Positions 47,901 through 57,092 of a stretch of DNA of 64,000 nt are shown piece by piece (the stretch's first letter is position 1; each line of letters starts with the position of its first letter). The translations under genes and the position numbers were made by a program. The notes beneath the pieces were generated by a model. It saw nothing but the letters and a program-made list of their open reading frames with translations, was not told the DNA's origin and made no database searches. Source of the DNA: Desmodesmus armatus (Eukaryota; Chlorophyta; Chlorophyceae; Sphaeropleales; Scenedesmaceae); assembly GCA_007449985.2 (NCBI GenBank), contig VIIQ02000005.1:620001-684000 (forward strand), given 5' to 3'.

Positions 47901-48771
47901 GGCCACAGGGTGCGGGTGTGGGGGGGAGGAGGGGCGGGGGGAGGCAGGGGCCCCAGGGGGTGGAGGAGGGGATGGGGCGAGGTATAGGCCCAGAGGGGTG
48001 GGGTGGGGACAAAGCAGGGGTGGTGACGTGGTTTTGGTGGTGGCGGGGGGGGGGGGGGGGGGGCTTGTCTCCATGTATGCACAACACCCCGGTTGAGATG
48101 GCAGCAACTGTTGGAACTGGCGGGGAGGCAGTTGCTACGGGCATGACATGGCTTTGTGCTGCAGGGCTGTGAGACAGCTCACGCCGCTAGCACCGGCTGC
48201 GGCCTAGGCATGGTTCATGCCACCCAGCTCCTAGGTTGTACAGGGCTGCTGATGTCTTGCTAATCCGTGATTCCATTGCATGTTTGGTCAGCATCCCTTG
48301 CTGCAGGCACTGTGTGTGGTGTACGCAACATGATTGGCACTCACTTGCACTTGTGAGTGAACCTGAGCTGCAGCTTCAGAGCTTGCTGGCTGCTGCGCGC
48401 ACTCAGTGCATACAGGGCACGGCTGAAAGCCAGGTCCAAGTGCTGCTGTGTGATGTTGGGTACCAACTGCTGGGCAAACTCCACTGCAAACTGCCTGATC
48501 TGTTCAAGCACGTACTCCTGCAACAGCAGCAGCAACAGCATGCACTGCTGGGATGACAGGCCTAGACTGACAGCTTTAGGGAACAGAGAGGCAACCACCA
48601 AGGACGATCCAAGGTGAATGCGCTGATAATATGCGTTGGTGGCGCTTGGAGCTGCTGCCTGGGCCCAACAAGACAAGTCAGCAGCAGCTGAGGGCCCACA
48701 CTGTCTGGCCTCACCTCCAACACCTCGGGGGGCACCCCCTGTAGCGCTTCATTCTTTTCAGTGGTCAGCAT
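41976..48771 (-). CDS. CBP60-like (calmodulin-binding protein 60 family) protein, 893 aa
   Basis: Thirteen exons close in phase to 2682 nt: 48771-48715, 48517-48345, 47860-47665, 47406-47323, 46958-46713, 46471-46266, 45942-45765, 45527-45348, 45030-44731, 44410-44041, 43274-42990, 42665-42457, 42173-41976. Block order matches plant CBP60: a beta-rich start (LKLQLRFTHKC, VCVELYNASTGE, VEVQLVAIDGEYYD), then a helical part (RALNDYRKSAFPHYKDEITR, LRFIGVVSANRLKDA, DTVQDLKKLVEYAE, HKHKWDSLRQVLTEKIVYDD). Between the first strands is a Cys/His insertion (about residues 76-98: CANMDCPLCKHNPHKTC) not known in plant CBP60s. The C-terminal 450 residues are Ala/Gln-rich and disordered, like a transcription factor tail. 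Plant relatives are DNA-binding regulators of salicylate and immunity genes. Here only similarity of layout is claimed; a nuclear role is inference. Confidence 0.6.
48045..48063 (+). repeat. G19 homopolymer in an intron of the CBP60-like gene
   Basis: Longest homopolymer in the window, in the intron between exons 48517-48345 and 47860-47665. Length is likely uncertain in assembly. Confidence 0.9.
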
Positions 48772-49806
48772 GACGATGTATGCAGTGTTGTAGCCAAGCT
48801 AGACTCTATCCTGCATTGGCCCGCAGTGGTCTGCCCTTCCACCCGTGGGGCGAAGCAGGATCGTAGAACGTTCACTTATGCAATCACTCCGATCCTTCCT
48901 TCCTTAGACGTACAAACAACTGCGCGATCAAGCGATGTGGACCCACAGCTGAGTGTCTTGCAGTCGTAAGAGCTGAGTAGTCTGTCAACCTGCGGCCACA
49001 TGCAGCTTGTATTCCAATGAGTGGCCTTCGTCCACGCTTCCGGCCGATACATTTCGCGCAGGCAACCGGTAGGCCTGGTAGGTCACTCGCAGGTCATTTC
49101 CAAGGGTGGGCCAAGAAGGCGAGGTGCGGTTCCAAACGTATTCTGATCGACGGAGCTTTGAGGAGGATTGGTTCTTGGGGTGGAGTGAGGTGGGGCACTG
49201 AAGTGAGGTGACCCACATGCAGCTGCTGCTATCAGCAGCGCAGCGCTGCAGGGTGTGTTGTAATAAGGTCGCAGAGGCTGAAGCTGCCGTGTCTGTCAAC
49301 GAAAAGAAGTAGTAAGTGATGCATATGCATGTGCAGCTGAAGCTAGACGAGCTTTGGGGCCCCCAAACCCTTGGCTAACTGTAGCGCTGCAGGGTGTGCT
49401 GTAGCCATTGCTGCAGCTTGACAACACCTTGTTTCGAGCCATTTTGTTAAAACTGCTGCTAAGGCTGCAGTGAATGGCCATGTGAGGGCCCGTCGAGATC
49501 AGGCATTGGGGCCAGCCTGGCTTCATTTGCTTCCTGAGCCGCGGCAGGTGCAACCAAAGAGGAGTCTGTTGGTGGCCTATACTTCACACATACACTGGCT
49601 GCAGCACCGTCCACATACAATGCTTTGAGAAAATGCAGTTATGCACTGTGATGCAAGGGCCAACCAGGGCAACGGGACACACCAGCAGCCCAATCAGCCT
49701 GGTGTGCCTTCTGCACGCCATGCCATGCTATGCTGTGCCGCATGCACCACTACTGTAGCCTACTGAGCCACCTGCTCAAATGACCAGCAGCAGCCACACC
49801 GCATCG
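48772..49806. other. Intergenic: promoter of the CBP60-like gene, 3' region of the zinc-knuckle gene and a repeat copy
   Basis: Holds one arm of the dispersed inverted repeat (49258-49376) with flanking 21-bp direct repeats. No coding evidence. Confidence 0.5.
49258..49376 (-). repeat. Dispersed repeat, copy A (inverted relative to 55538-55663)
   Basis: The reverse complement is closely similar to 55538-55663: shared agccaagggtttgggggccc, gctcgtctagcttcagctgc, cttcttttcgttg and cacggcagcttcagcctctg. Copy A is bordered by near-perfect 21-bp direct repeats (agcgctgcagggtgtgYtgta) at 49242-49262 and 49383-49403. Confidence 0.85.
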
Positions 49807-52222
49807 CTACCGGCTACGGCTCCTGCTGTGGGTGGCATGGCCGCGCCTCAAAGGCACCCTGCCACCCCTCTGCTGCTGCCCACGGCTATCACTGCTGCTG
49901 GACCTCCCGCTGCTGCTGGTCCTGCTGCTGTCTCTACTGCTGCGCCGTCGCTCCAATGGAGACCTGTCCCTTCCCCTACTGCCAGCGCGGCCCCTGGTGT
50001 CCGCCTGCCGTCTGGGCGCGAACTCATCACGCTGCCTGTCGCCATGCTGCTGCTCCCTGGCACCCCTGTCGTCCCTGCTGTAGTGTCCCTGCCGGTGCTC
50101 CAGGACCCTGTCCTCTCCCCTGCCATGCCTGTCCACCATATCCCTGCTGCTGCCCCTGTGCGCTGGCACACCCCTGCTGCCATACCCGTCCCTGTCATCC
50201 CCCCTGTCGTGCCTGTCCATGTCCCTGCTGCTGACCCTGTGCACTGGCACACCCCTGCTGCCATACCCGTCCCTGTCGTCCCCCCACCTGCCCCCCTCAT
50301 CATAGTCATCGCTGCCCTCCGCCTGCCACCTGTCAGATTCCCGCTGCTGCAGGTCCTCTCCCCTGGAGCCCTGACGCAGCGGTGGAGCAGCATACCTGGG
50401 GGCCTCTTCCCGCCCATGGGGGCGATGGTCGCTGCTGCTCCTGCTGCGCCGGCCATGCTGCTGCTTGCGGCCCCTGCCCTCCCTGTCCTCATAGCCCCTG
50501 TCCTCCCTCCCTCCCTGCACACGGCCTCCCTCATCATGCTCCCTCCTGCCCCTGTCATTGTGCCAGGGCTGCCGGTCGCCCCTGCCCTTGTCCCTTGCCC
50601 TATCCCCCATGCCCCTGTCGTCCGCTGCGGTCCGCTGCCTGCCCCCCTGGGGCTCAGCATATGCAGCAGCAGCGCGCCCGTCCACCCTCCCATCTGGCCG
50701 TCTGCCACCAGAGCCTGGGGGTGATGCGCTGCCGGGGTGGCGGCCCCTGCTGCCATGGCCTGCCCTGTCCACAGCATCTGGAGGTGGGGACCTGTCGCTG
50801 CCCCTGCTGCGCCTGCTGCCATGCTGCTGCTGCAGTGCCCTGTCGTCAGCCGGGGGGCCCCTGCTGTGCCGTTCACCGCCCCTGTGCTCCTCACCACGCC
50901 TGTGGTCCCCACCAGCACGGTCAGCAGCCCTGGCAGCTGGCTGCTTGGGAGCATCAGCCTTCTTGGCACGCTTGCGTGGAGGGCTCTTGCTGTCAGATGA
51001 GTCACTGCTGGTGCTGCTGTCACTGCTGCTACTGCTATCACTGCTACTGCTGCTGTCACTGCCACTGCTGCTGGTGTCAGAAGAGGAACCTGCAGCATGC
51101 AGCAGCAGCAACAACAAGATGAACGTGTTGCGGTCACAGCAGACGGCAAACATGGTCAAGCAGCTACACCAACATGAAGATGGGATCCGGCATACCAAGC
51201 AGCCAGTCTGTACAAAGCAGTGAACACAATGAGCACCAGCAGCAAGCTGTCGACACAGAGCATCATGCGGTCAAACGCACACCCACAAGGTGAAACTGAC
51301 AATGGTCAAGACCAATGAATGTACCTGTTTAAAAAAAGTCATGTCTGAACACCACTATGCTAGCGGTCTGTACAAACTGCACACTGCTTCATTGTCTGCC
51401 AGCCTACCTGATGACGTGTCGGAAGAAGACGAGCCTGAGCTGGATGATGAGCTACTGTCACTGCTGCTGCTCTGCTTGTGCTTCTTCTTGCGAGCTTTCC
51501 TGCGTGCCTCTGCCTCCTGCTGACGCTTCTCCTCGAGCTCCTTGGGGGTGAAGCGCATCCACTCAGGAACCTCTGAGGGGTCCAGGTACTTGCGCTTCGC
51601 CTGCACAAAAGCAGGGCAGCATGACGAGTTGCCAGGGCCGTGCGCGTCTCCAAACAAGCCGTCCGGAGCCGCATCCATGCTGCCAGCATATTGGCAAGCA
51701 GCTATGTGTGAGCATGGACTGTGATTTGTAGCAGCAGCCGACTGCTGAGACCCACCGGGTTCTGCAGCTGCTTAGAGGCTGAGGGTCTGGCCAGGTATGT
51801 GGCCTGACCCTTGCACTCAAACGTCCAATGGCCAGTCTGCAGCAGCACGCATAACAGTGTCAGGACAGCATCCTGGCGAGTAATACTGATCACCACAAAG
51901 CCATCCGGCACAAACAATGTCAATGCACCTCGGTCGCCATGAGCCAGCAGCCACCACTGCCCCACACCCCCACTTGCCTGGAGGCACTTCTGACAGCGCG
52001 GTTCTCCAGCCCCTGGCTTCGACTCTTTGTTTGCTAGGGGCTTTAGACAGCAGGAACAGTGATGCAATGGGTGGGGTGAGGTGACAGTGAGGGCCGTGAT
52101 CTACTGCTGCTGAACAAACAGAAGCAAAGGTCCTGGAGGACATGAGAAGGTCCTGCACCGGCACCACCTACCTTGGCAAATCTTCCCGTCATGTGGACGC
52201 TGCCTGACCCCAGAAGACTCAT
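49807..52222 (-). CDS. CCHC zinc-knuckle, RS-rich protein (SREK1IP1/ZCCHC10-like), 556 aa
   Basis: Five exons close in phase: 52222-52172, 52040-51978, 51836-51756, 51600-51408, 51089-49807. The start is MSLLGSGSVHMTGRFAK. The zinc knuckle CQKCLQTGHWTFEC has ligands Cys33, Cys36, His41 and Cys46, followed by KGQATYLARPS, as in the GHWTYEC-type knuckles of SREK1IP1 and ZCCHC10. Then YLDPSEVPEWMRFTPKELEE, a Lys-rich stretch, poly-Ser/Asp and a long RS/RD/RG-rich domain ending SRSRSR. Such proteins partner with SR splicing factors in nuclear speckles. The intron splitting the knuckle has a GC donor (CAG/GCAAGT at 51978). An internal 27-28-residue duplication lies at about 50117-50284. The RS tail is much longer than in animal relatives. 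Head-to-head with the gene at 52992. Confidence 0.8.
50117..50284 (-). repeat. Coding tandem duplication, 81-84 bp, two copies
   Basis: Encodes DDRDGYGSRGVPVHRVSSRD and DDRDGYGSRGVPAHRGSSRD in the RS domain. The DNA segment ccatacccgtccctgtc recurs 81 bp apart. Confidence 0.8.
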
Positions 52223-52991
52223 CTTGTATGTCTTGTGCTGTTTTGGATGTGACGAAAAGGTGCCTGTTGCGCGAGCAAACGACGTTTACTGCTTGCATGA
52301 GACACAGCCTAGATAGCCAGACCAGGGCACAACACAACCCAGAAGAAAATGGACGCTGAGCCCTAAGATCCTAGTTCGTTTGAAATGACGCTTGCTTGAA
52401 AGCGGCTCCGACAGACACGGCTACCAGCTGCAAGGCATAGGCCTGTTTCTACCAGCTGATTTCAGCCTCTGCTTTGAGCTTGCCTGCTTGATCTGCACAG
52501 CCTTCTGAATCAGAAGTTCTGATGGAGCACCAACAGGCTTGGCCAGGCTTCTCTCCAGGTCCAGTGAGCGTCTCAATGTCTCCAGAACACGGGTTTGAGT
52601 TCAACAACCCCAGAGCCGGGTGCGTTGCTTTGCCTGTCGCTGTTGTGGACCTGCAGCAGCACACAGGGCATGAACACTCGAAGCTGAACCTGGCAACATG
52701 TTTGTTCTGCAACCACAGGGCCACAGCTGATGAGCAACCTGACAGCCCCCTGGTCTTCATGCGAACGCCCGGAATCAATATCTCTGACAACACGTGCCCA
52801 GACAGCAGCAAGCGGTGCGTCCTGATGGGCCAGAGTACAGTTGGCCTGCACATGTGTAGGGACGTTGGATGCTACAGCCTCACCATGCACAGGTTCATCC
52901 AGCATTTGAAAGAGCGGCCACTGCACAAACATGCGGTGCGCCCACGTTTCAGTGTGCTGCATGGAAATCGCAACACAGGTTCACCAGCTGG
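52223..52991. promoter_or_regulatory. Divergent intergenic region with a long anonymous ORF
   Basis: Separates the zinc-knuckle gene (minus) from the disordered-protein gene (plus). An open plus-strand frame 52522-53046 (174 codons) crosses it and overlaps the next gene's first exon in another frame. Its composition (Cys/His pairs, less Ala/Gln) differs from the neighbours. I recognise no family. Confidence 0.35.
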
Positions 52992-54527
52992 ATGGAGAGC
53001 ACCAGCCCATACACCGCACGCAAGACGCCCCCCACTGCTTCCATGAAGAGCATGGCAGCAGGGGACGAAAACACGCCCCCAGCGCATGGACTTTCTGAGA
53101 AAGGTACGTCAGTGTCAATGGCTAGGCACCTAGCTCTACAGAGTGAGGTGTTGCTGAGCATGTGGAGCGCAGTCCAGCACCCAGGAGCCCTGTCAGTCAT
53201 GTCAGTTCCAGCATACTCTGGACAAGCACACAACCACCATGGCGGCCTCCCACAACCTCCACTGTGTGCGTGAATACATGCACTGCTTGCCCGTTCTGCA
53301 GGCAGCAGCTTTGGCAGCCAGCACCACTTTCAGGCCTGGCTGCAGGCCACCAACAGCACCAGCTGGACACCCCGCAAGAGTCCTGCAGCAGGCACCCCAC
53401 CCCCACCAGCCCCGTCACCTGCCGGCACGCCAATGAGCGTCATGAGGGACCTACAGCACTCCGCAGCCACCCCAGCCAGCACACAGCAGCACAGGCAGGC
53501 AGCAGCAGCACCGCAAGCGGCCTCAGCAGTGGTGGCAGGAGACGGCTTTGAAACATCAGACAGCGAGGATGACGACGCAGGGGAGGCATCCACAACCATC
53601 GGGGCAGCTCAGCTTGCAGCAGCAGCAGACCGGGCTGCTGCTGCCAGCCGCATGGCGGGCCTGCGTGCGCAAGCCGGCAGCTCTGGTGGCAGCCTGGGCG
53701 CGCCGCATGTGCAGCAGCAGCAGCGTCAGCTCAGCACACCTCCCCGTGTGCCTGCGCCCAGTCCTGCGGGCCGCAGCCCTGCAGGCCTTGACTGGCAGCA
53801 CCAGCAGGCCTCTGTCCTGCAGGCAGCAGCAGACCGCATGGCCCTGGACTGCCTGGCCACACCCATGAGCCACCTCAGCCTCAGCAGGGGGACCAGGCTG
53901 GACCAGCAGGGAGGCAGCAGTGCTGCTGCGGCTGCCGCAGGCACACCTGGTGCGCTGGTTGACGGGGCCCTGGGCAGGGAGGCAGCCTCGGGGCCACCAG
54001 CCAGCCCTGCAGAGAAGCTGATTGGGCTGATGCTGTCACCTGGGGCTGGTGGGCACAGGCGGCACCACCACCACCACCAGCAGCAGCAGCAGCAGGGCCA
54101 GCCTGGTACCCCTTCTAGGCTGTCAGCTGCCACTGGGGCCAGTGCAGCCGCAGCTGAGCCCCCCATGAGCCCCAGCCTGCAGGTGATTGACCTCATGATG
54201 CACCCAGATGCTGCAGCTGGAGAGAGGCAGGCGAGCATTGCAGGGGGCAGCATCGCCGGCATTGCCGAGGGGTCTGATGGCTATGCAAGCAGCGACAGCG
54301 GCAGTGGTGTCAGCAGTGAATCTGATGATGAGATGGACCTGGCTGAGCTGCAGGCCCTGTGTGGTGAGGGTGTGGGACCTGACACGCCCCTCAGTGTCAT
54401 CCTGGGCATGCTGACAGGCACGCCAGAGGTGGCAGGCCTCACCCCACGCCTGGGGACAGCTGCGGAGCAGGCACAGCAGGCCGGGGGTGATGATATTGGT
54501 CCACGTGTGCTGTTTGCTGATGACTAG
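52992..54527 (+). CDS. Unknown disordered acidic protein, 445 aa
   Basis: Two exons, 52992-53103 and 53302-54527, join in phase 1 (GAAAG/GTACGT ... TTCTGCAG/GC) and close in frame. The N-terminus MESTSPYTARKTPPTASMKS and many S/T-P sites suggest a phosphoprotein. It is Ala/Gln/Ser-rich with a His5-Gln6 run. Three short hydrophobic motifs recur in the second half: KLIGLMLSPG, VIDLMMHPDA and VILGMLTGTP. Acidic patches are ETSDSEDDD and SSESDDEMDLAELQAL; the end is GPRVLFADD. An in-frame ATG at 52869 would add 41 residues. No family recognised. The repeated LM motifs could be docking helices (inference). Confidence 0.65.
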
Positions 54528-55537
54528 GTCTGCTGCTGGGTGTCCTGCACTGAGTGTGGCAGCATAGCCTCTCGTGTTGTTCATCACAAGGCATCAACGC
54601 CATGTTTCTTTTGTTTGGTTTGGTCTGGTAGCTGCGGTTGGTTGTTTCCAGCATTCAAGTGAGCAGTATGCTGGCCTGGTCATGCACGCATGCTCCTCTG
54701 CTGCCAGCAGCTGGTAATTTTTTTAATTTGCCAACGAGCCAGCTGGTCTGCAACCACTGCCAGACATCCTTTGTTACAAATATGTCACACCTGTTACACC
54801 CTCAGAGTGCTTGACCGCCCACGAGCTGCCGTCATAGTGAGAGCATGCCTTACACCACACATAACAAACGGTCCAAAGGCCATCCTAGCAAAAGCATGCC
54901 TCAATCTGCTGGGTAGGCAAGTCAAAAACACGGCTTCACGGGGGGCAAAGGCGATGTGGCACACACCACATGTGGCACTGTCCTGCAGCAGTGGCTGCCA
55001 GGCGTGGGTCGGGGCCGCTGTTGGTGGCCACCATGGAGGCTCTAGGGCCAAGTGGCATTGTGGCTGTCCCCCTACAAAGATGCTGCACCCAATTTGTAAA
55101 AGCACACTCCACCCAATCAACAACGCCGCCATGCAGACCGACTTGCAAGTTGTGGTTGTGCATGCGCAACACATCTACGACCCCATACTGTCTCATGAAA
55201 ACAATCATTGGCCCAAACAGGTGCCAGTCACACAAGGTCACACGTTGGAGGAGGGCCAGCAACAGGGTGTCATAAGCCTGCACTGGGGCAGGGGTCGACC
55301 CCCCTCTCCTTTGCCGTGCTGACATCTTGCTGCTGCGCTGTTCTGCAGGTGCGTTCCTTGTGCTTTTGCAGGCAGAGAGTTATTGCATCAGCCCAGACAG
55401 AGTGTTGTTGACAGCAGCCCAGCCCAGCAGGAGGAACAGCCCGCATGACCCAGCACTGATGATCACAGTGGAGCTTTGATGCAACATCCAGCCCAGCAGA
55501 AGGGCAGCAACTGGCCAGACACCTTCATGTCACAGTG

Positions 55538-55663
55538 AGCCAAGGGTTTGGGGGCCCCGAAGCTCGTCTAGCTTCAGCTGCACATGCATATGCATCACTA
55601 ATGCATTATCACTTCTTTTCGTTGGCAGACACGGCAGCTTCAGCCTCTGCGATCTTATTACAA
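55538..55663 (+). repeat. Dispersed repeat, copy B
   Basis: Inverted counterpart of 49258-49376, about 6.2 kb apart, longer by about 7 bp near its middle (extra gcattat-like bases). The 21-bp direct repeats that border copy A are not present here. Confidence 0.85.
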
Positions 55664-56833
55664 TCATTGGCCCAGTCAGACAGTGCTGCTGCTCATGGGT
55701 TGACCTCTTGTATACAGCAAGAATGTGCTGACCACTCACAGCCCACTACTTGGAGTGGCTGATCATGTTGGCCCCACGACGTGACCTCACAACAAAGGTC
55801 CCACTCAGGGGGGGGCGCTAAGGTTGTTGTCGGACACTAGGCTAAGAAGTTGAAACTGGGACCACCCGCCCACCCACCCACCCCCCACCCACCCCTAATT
55901 GTCCTCTAAACGTCTTGTAACTGGCCTATGCAAGGCCTAAAGTGTTATTATATATTTTTACATGTTTCCTGCGGTACTCTGATGGCCACAAGGGTGTTGT
56001 TGTGTTCTATCAGTCAAGAGACCTGTGGAGCACGGCAGCGACGGTCAGCAACGTGATCAAAGCACTGCTGTGCAGCCCTAGAAACACACATGAAACAACA
56101 CAGTTGGTACATCCAATCAGCATGCATGTTCAATTACATGTGCCCTCAAACCTGCTCAGAGTCTGTAGCAGGACACACCAATCCTGCTGCACCTCTGTTG
56201 TCGGCTGCGGTGGTCTGGGTGCATCTGCTGCCAGTGAGACAGCATGTGGTACTTCCAAACCACAGCTGGTGGGTCACGGTCACACAGGGGACATTAACAG
56301 GGACTGTTGGTGGTGGGGGCTGACTTGCTGGTGGTCTGTGCACTCTTGTGACGCATGTCTGGGTACTGGCATCATGGGGGCTGACTTGGTGCCGGGTACC
56401 GTGCCACGGCTATAGTACTGGCATGGGCAGCCTCAGGGGTAAATGGTAACTAAAGATGCTCAGAACACGCTTATATCAACTCAATTTGTCGATAGCTTTC
56501 GAATGCGCTACTTCCCAGCTTCATCCGATGCCTTTACAAGAAGTTGACAGCATGCCAGGAAGTTACTGTAACCCAGCTTGACCCACCCACCCACCCCCCT
56601 GTTTTCAACCTGCTCAGATTGCCGTCAATTTCTTACCATATGTTATTTATAATGTTATAAATCTATTGTGAAAGTACCAAGTCAAAGTCCAGCCTAGTGT
56701 CCAAAGTTGACTGGACTGCCCCCCCCCTGTCCCACTATATGCAAACTGCCCATAGCACCATAGAGGGGCCTCACATAATCAAGGCCATTGGTTGGCAGAC
56801 AGTGGGCCCACTTTCAAAATTGATGCCAGGCCC

Positions 56834-56838
56834 TTACA
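56834..56838 (-). terminator. Putative TGTAA polyadenylation signal of the bestrophin-like gene
   Basis: TGTAA on the minus strand about 255 nt after the stop at 57093. Confidence 0.45.
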
Positions 56839-57092
56839 TTGGCAATTGGCTGCGGCCTGGAGTTGGCCAACACACCTGGAACCTGCAGGGAGCACCAGCT
56901 ACACTCGCTGGAGTGCACACAGTCAATGACCTATCGACAGCCTTGAAAAGCTAGCTACATGACACCATGAAAGGAATTAGGCCCCAACATCAAGCACTGC
57001 TCAGTTATTGCGATCAACAGCGCCCTCCATGCAGTGGCCAACCCGCATGTCCTGGGGCTCAAGCAACCCACTCAGCTACTACCAGCCGTGCG

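Larger units (their letters stand above)
54528..57092. other. Intergenic region with repeat copy B
   Basis: 2.6 kb between convergent genes. Holds the dispersed repeat at 55538-55663, CCCACCC-rich stretches near 55865-55895 and 56580-56600, and A/T-rich stretches near 55945-55965 and 56635-56665. No ORF with coding character. Confidence 0.5.

Noticed and set aside
49780..50724. 314-codon plus-strand Pro/Ala-rich ORF
   Set aside because: Antisense to the RS-rich exon of the zinc-knuckle gene. Arg/Asp/Gly/Ser codons read backwards as Pro/Ala/Val/Leu.
49848..51149. 433-codon minus-strand Gly/Met/Thr-rich ORF
   Set aside because: Alternative frame of the same RS exon. It does not join to the zinc-knuckle exons in phase.
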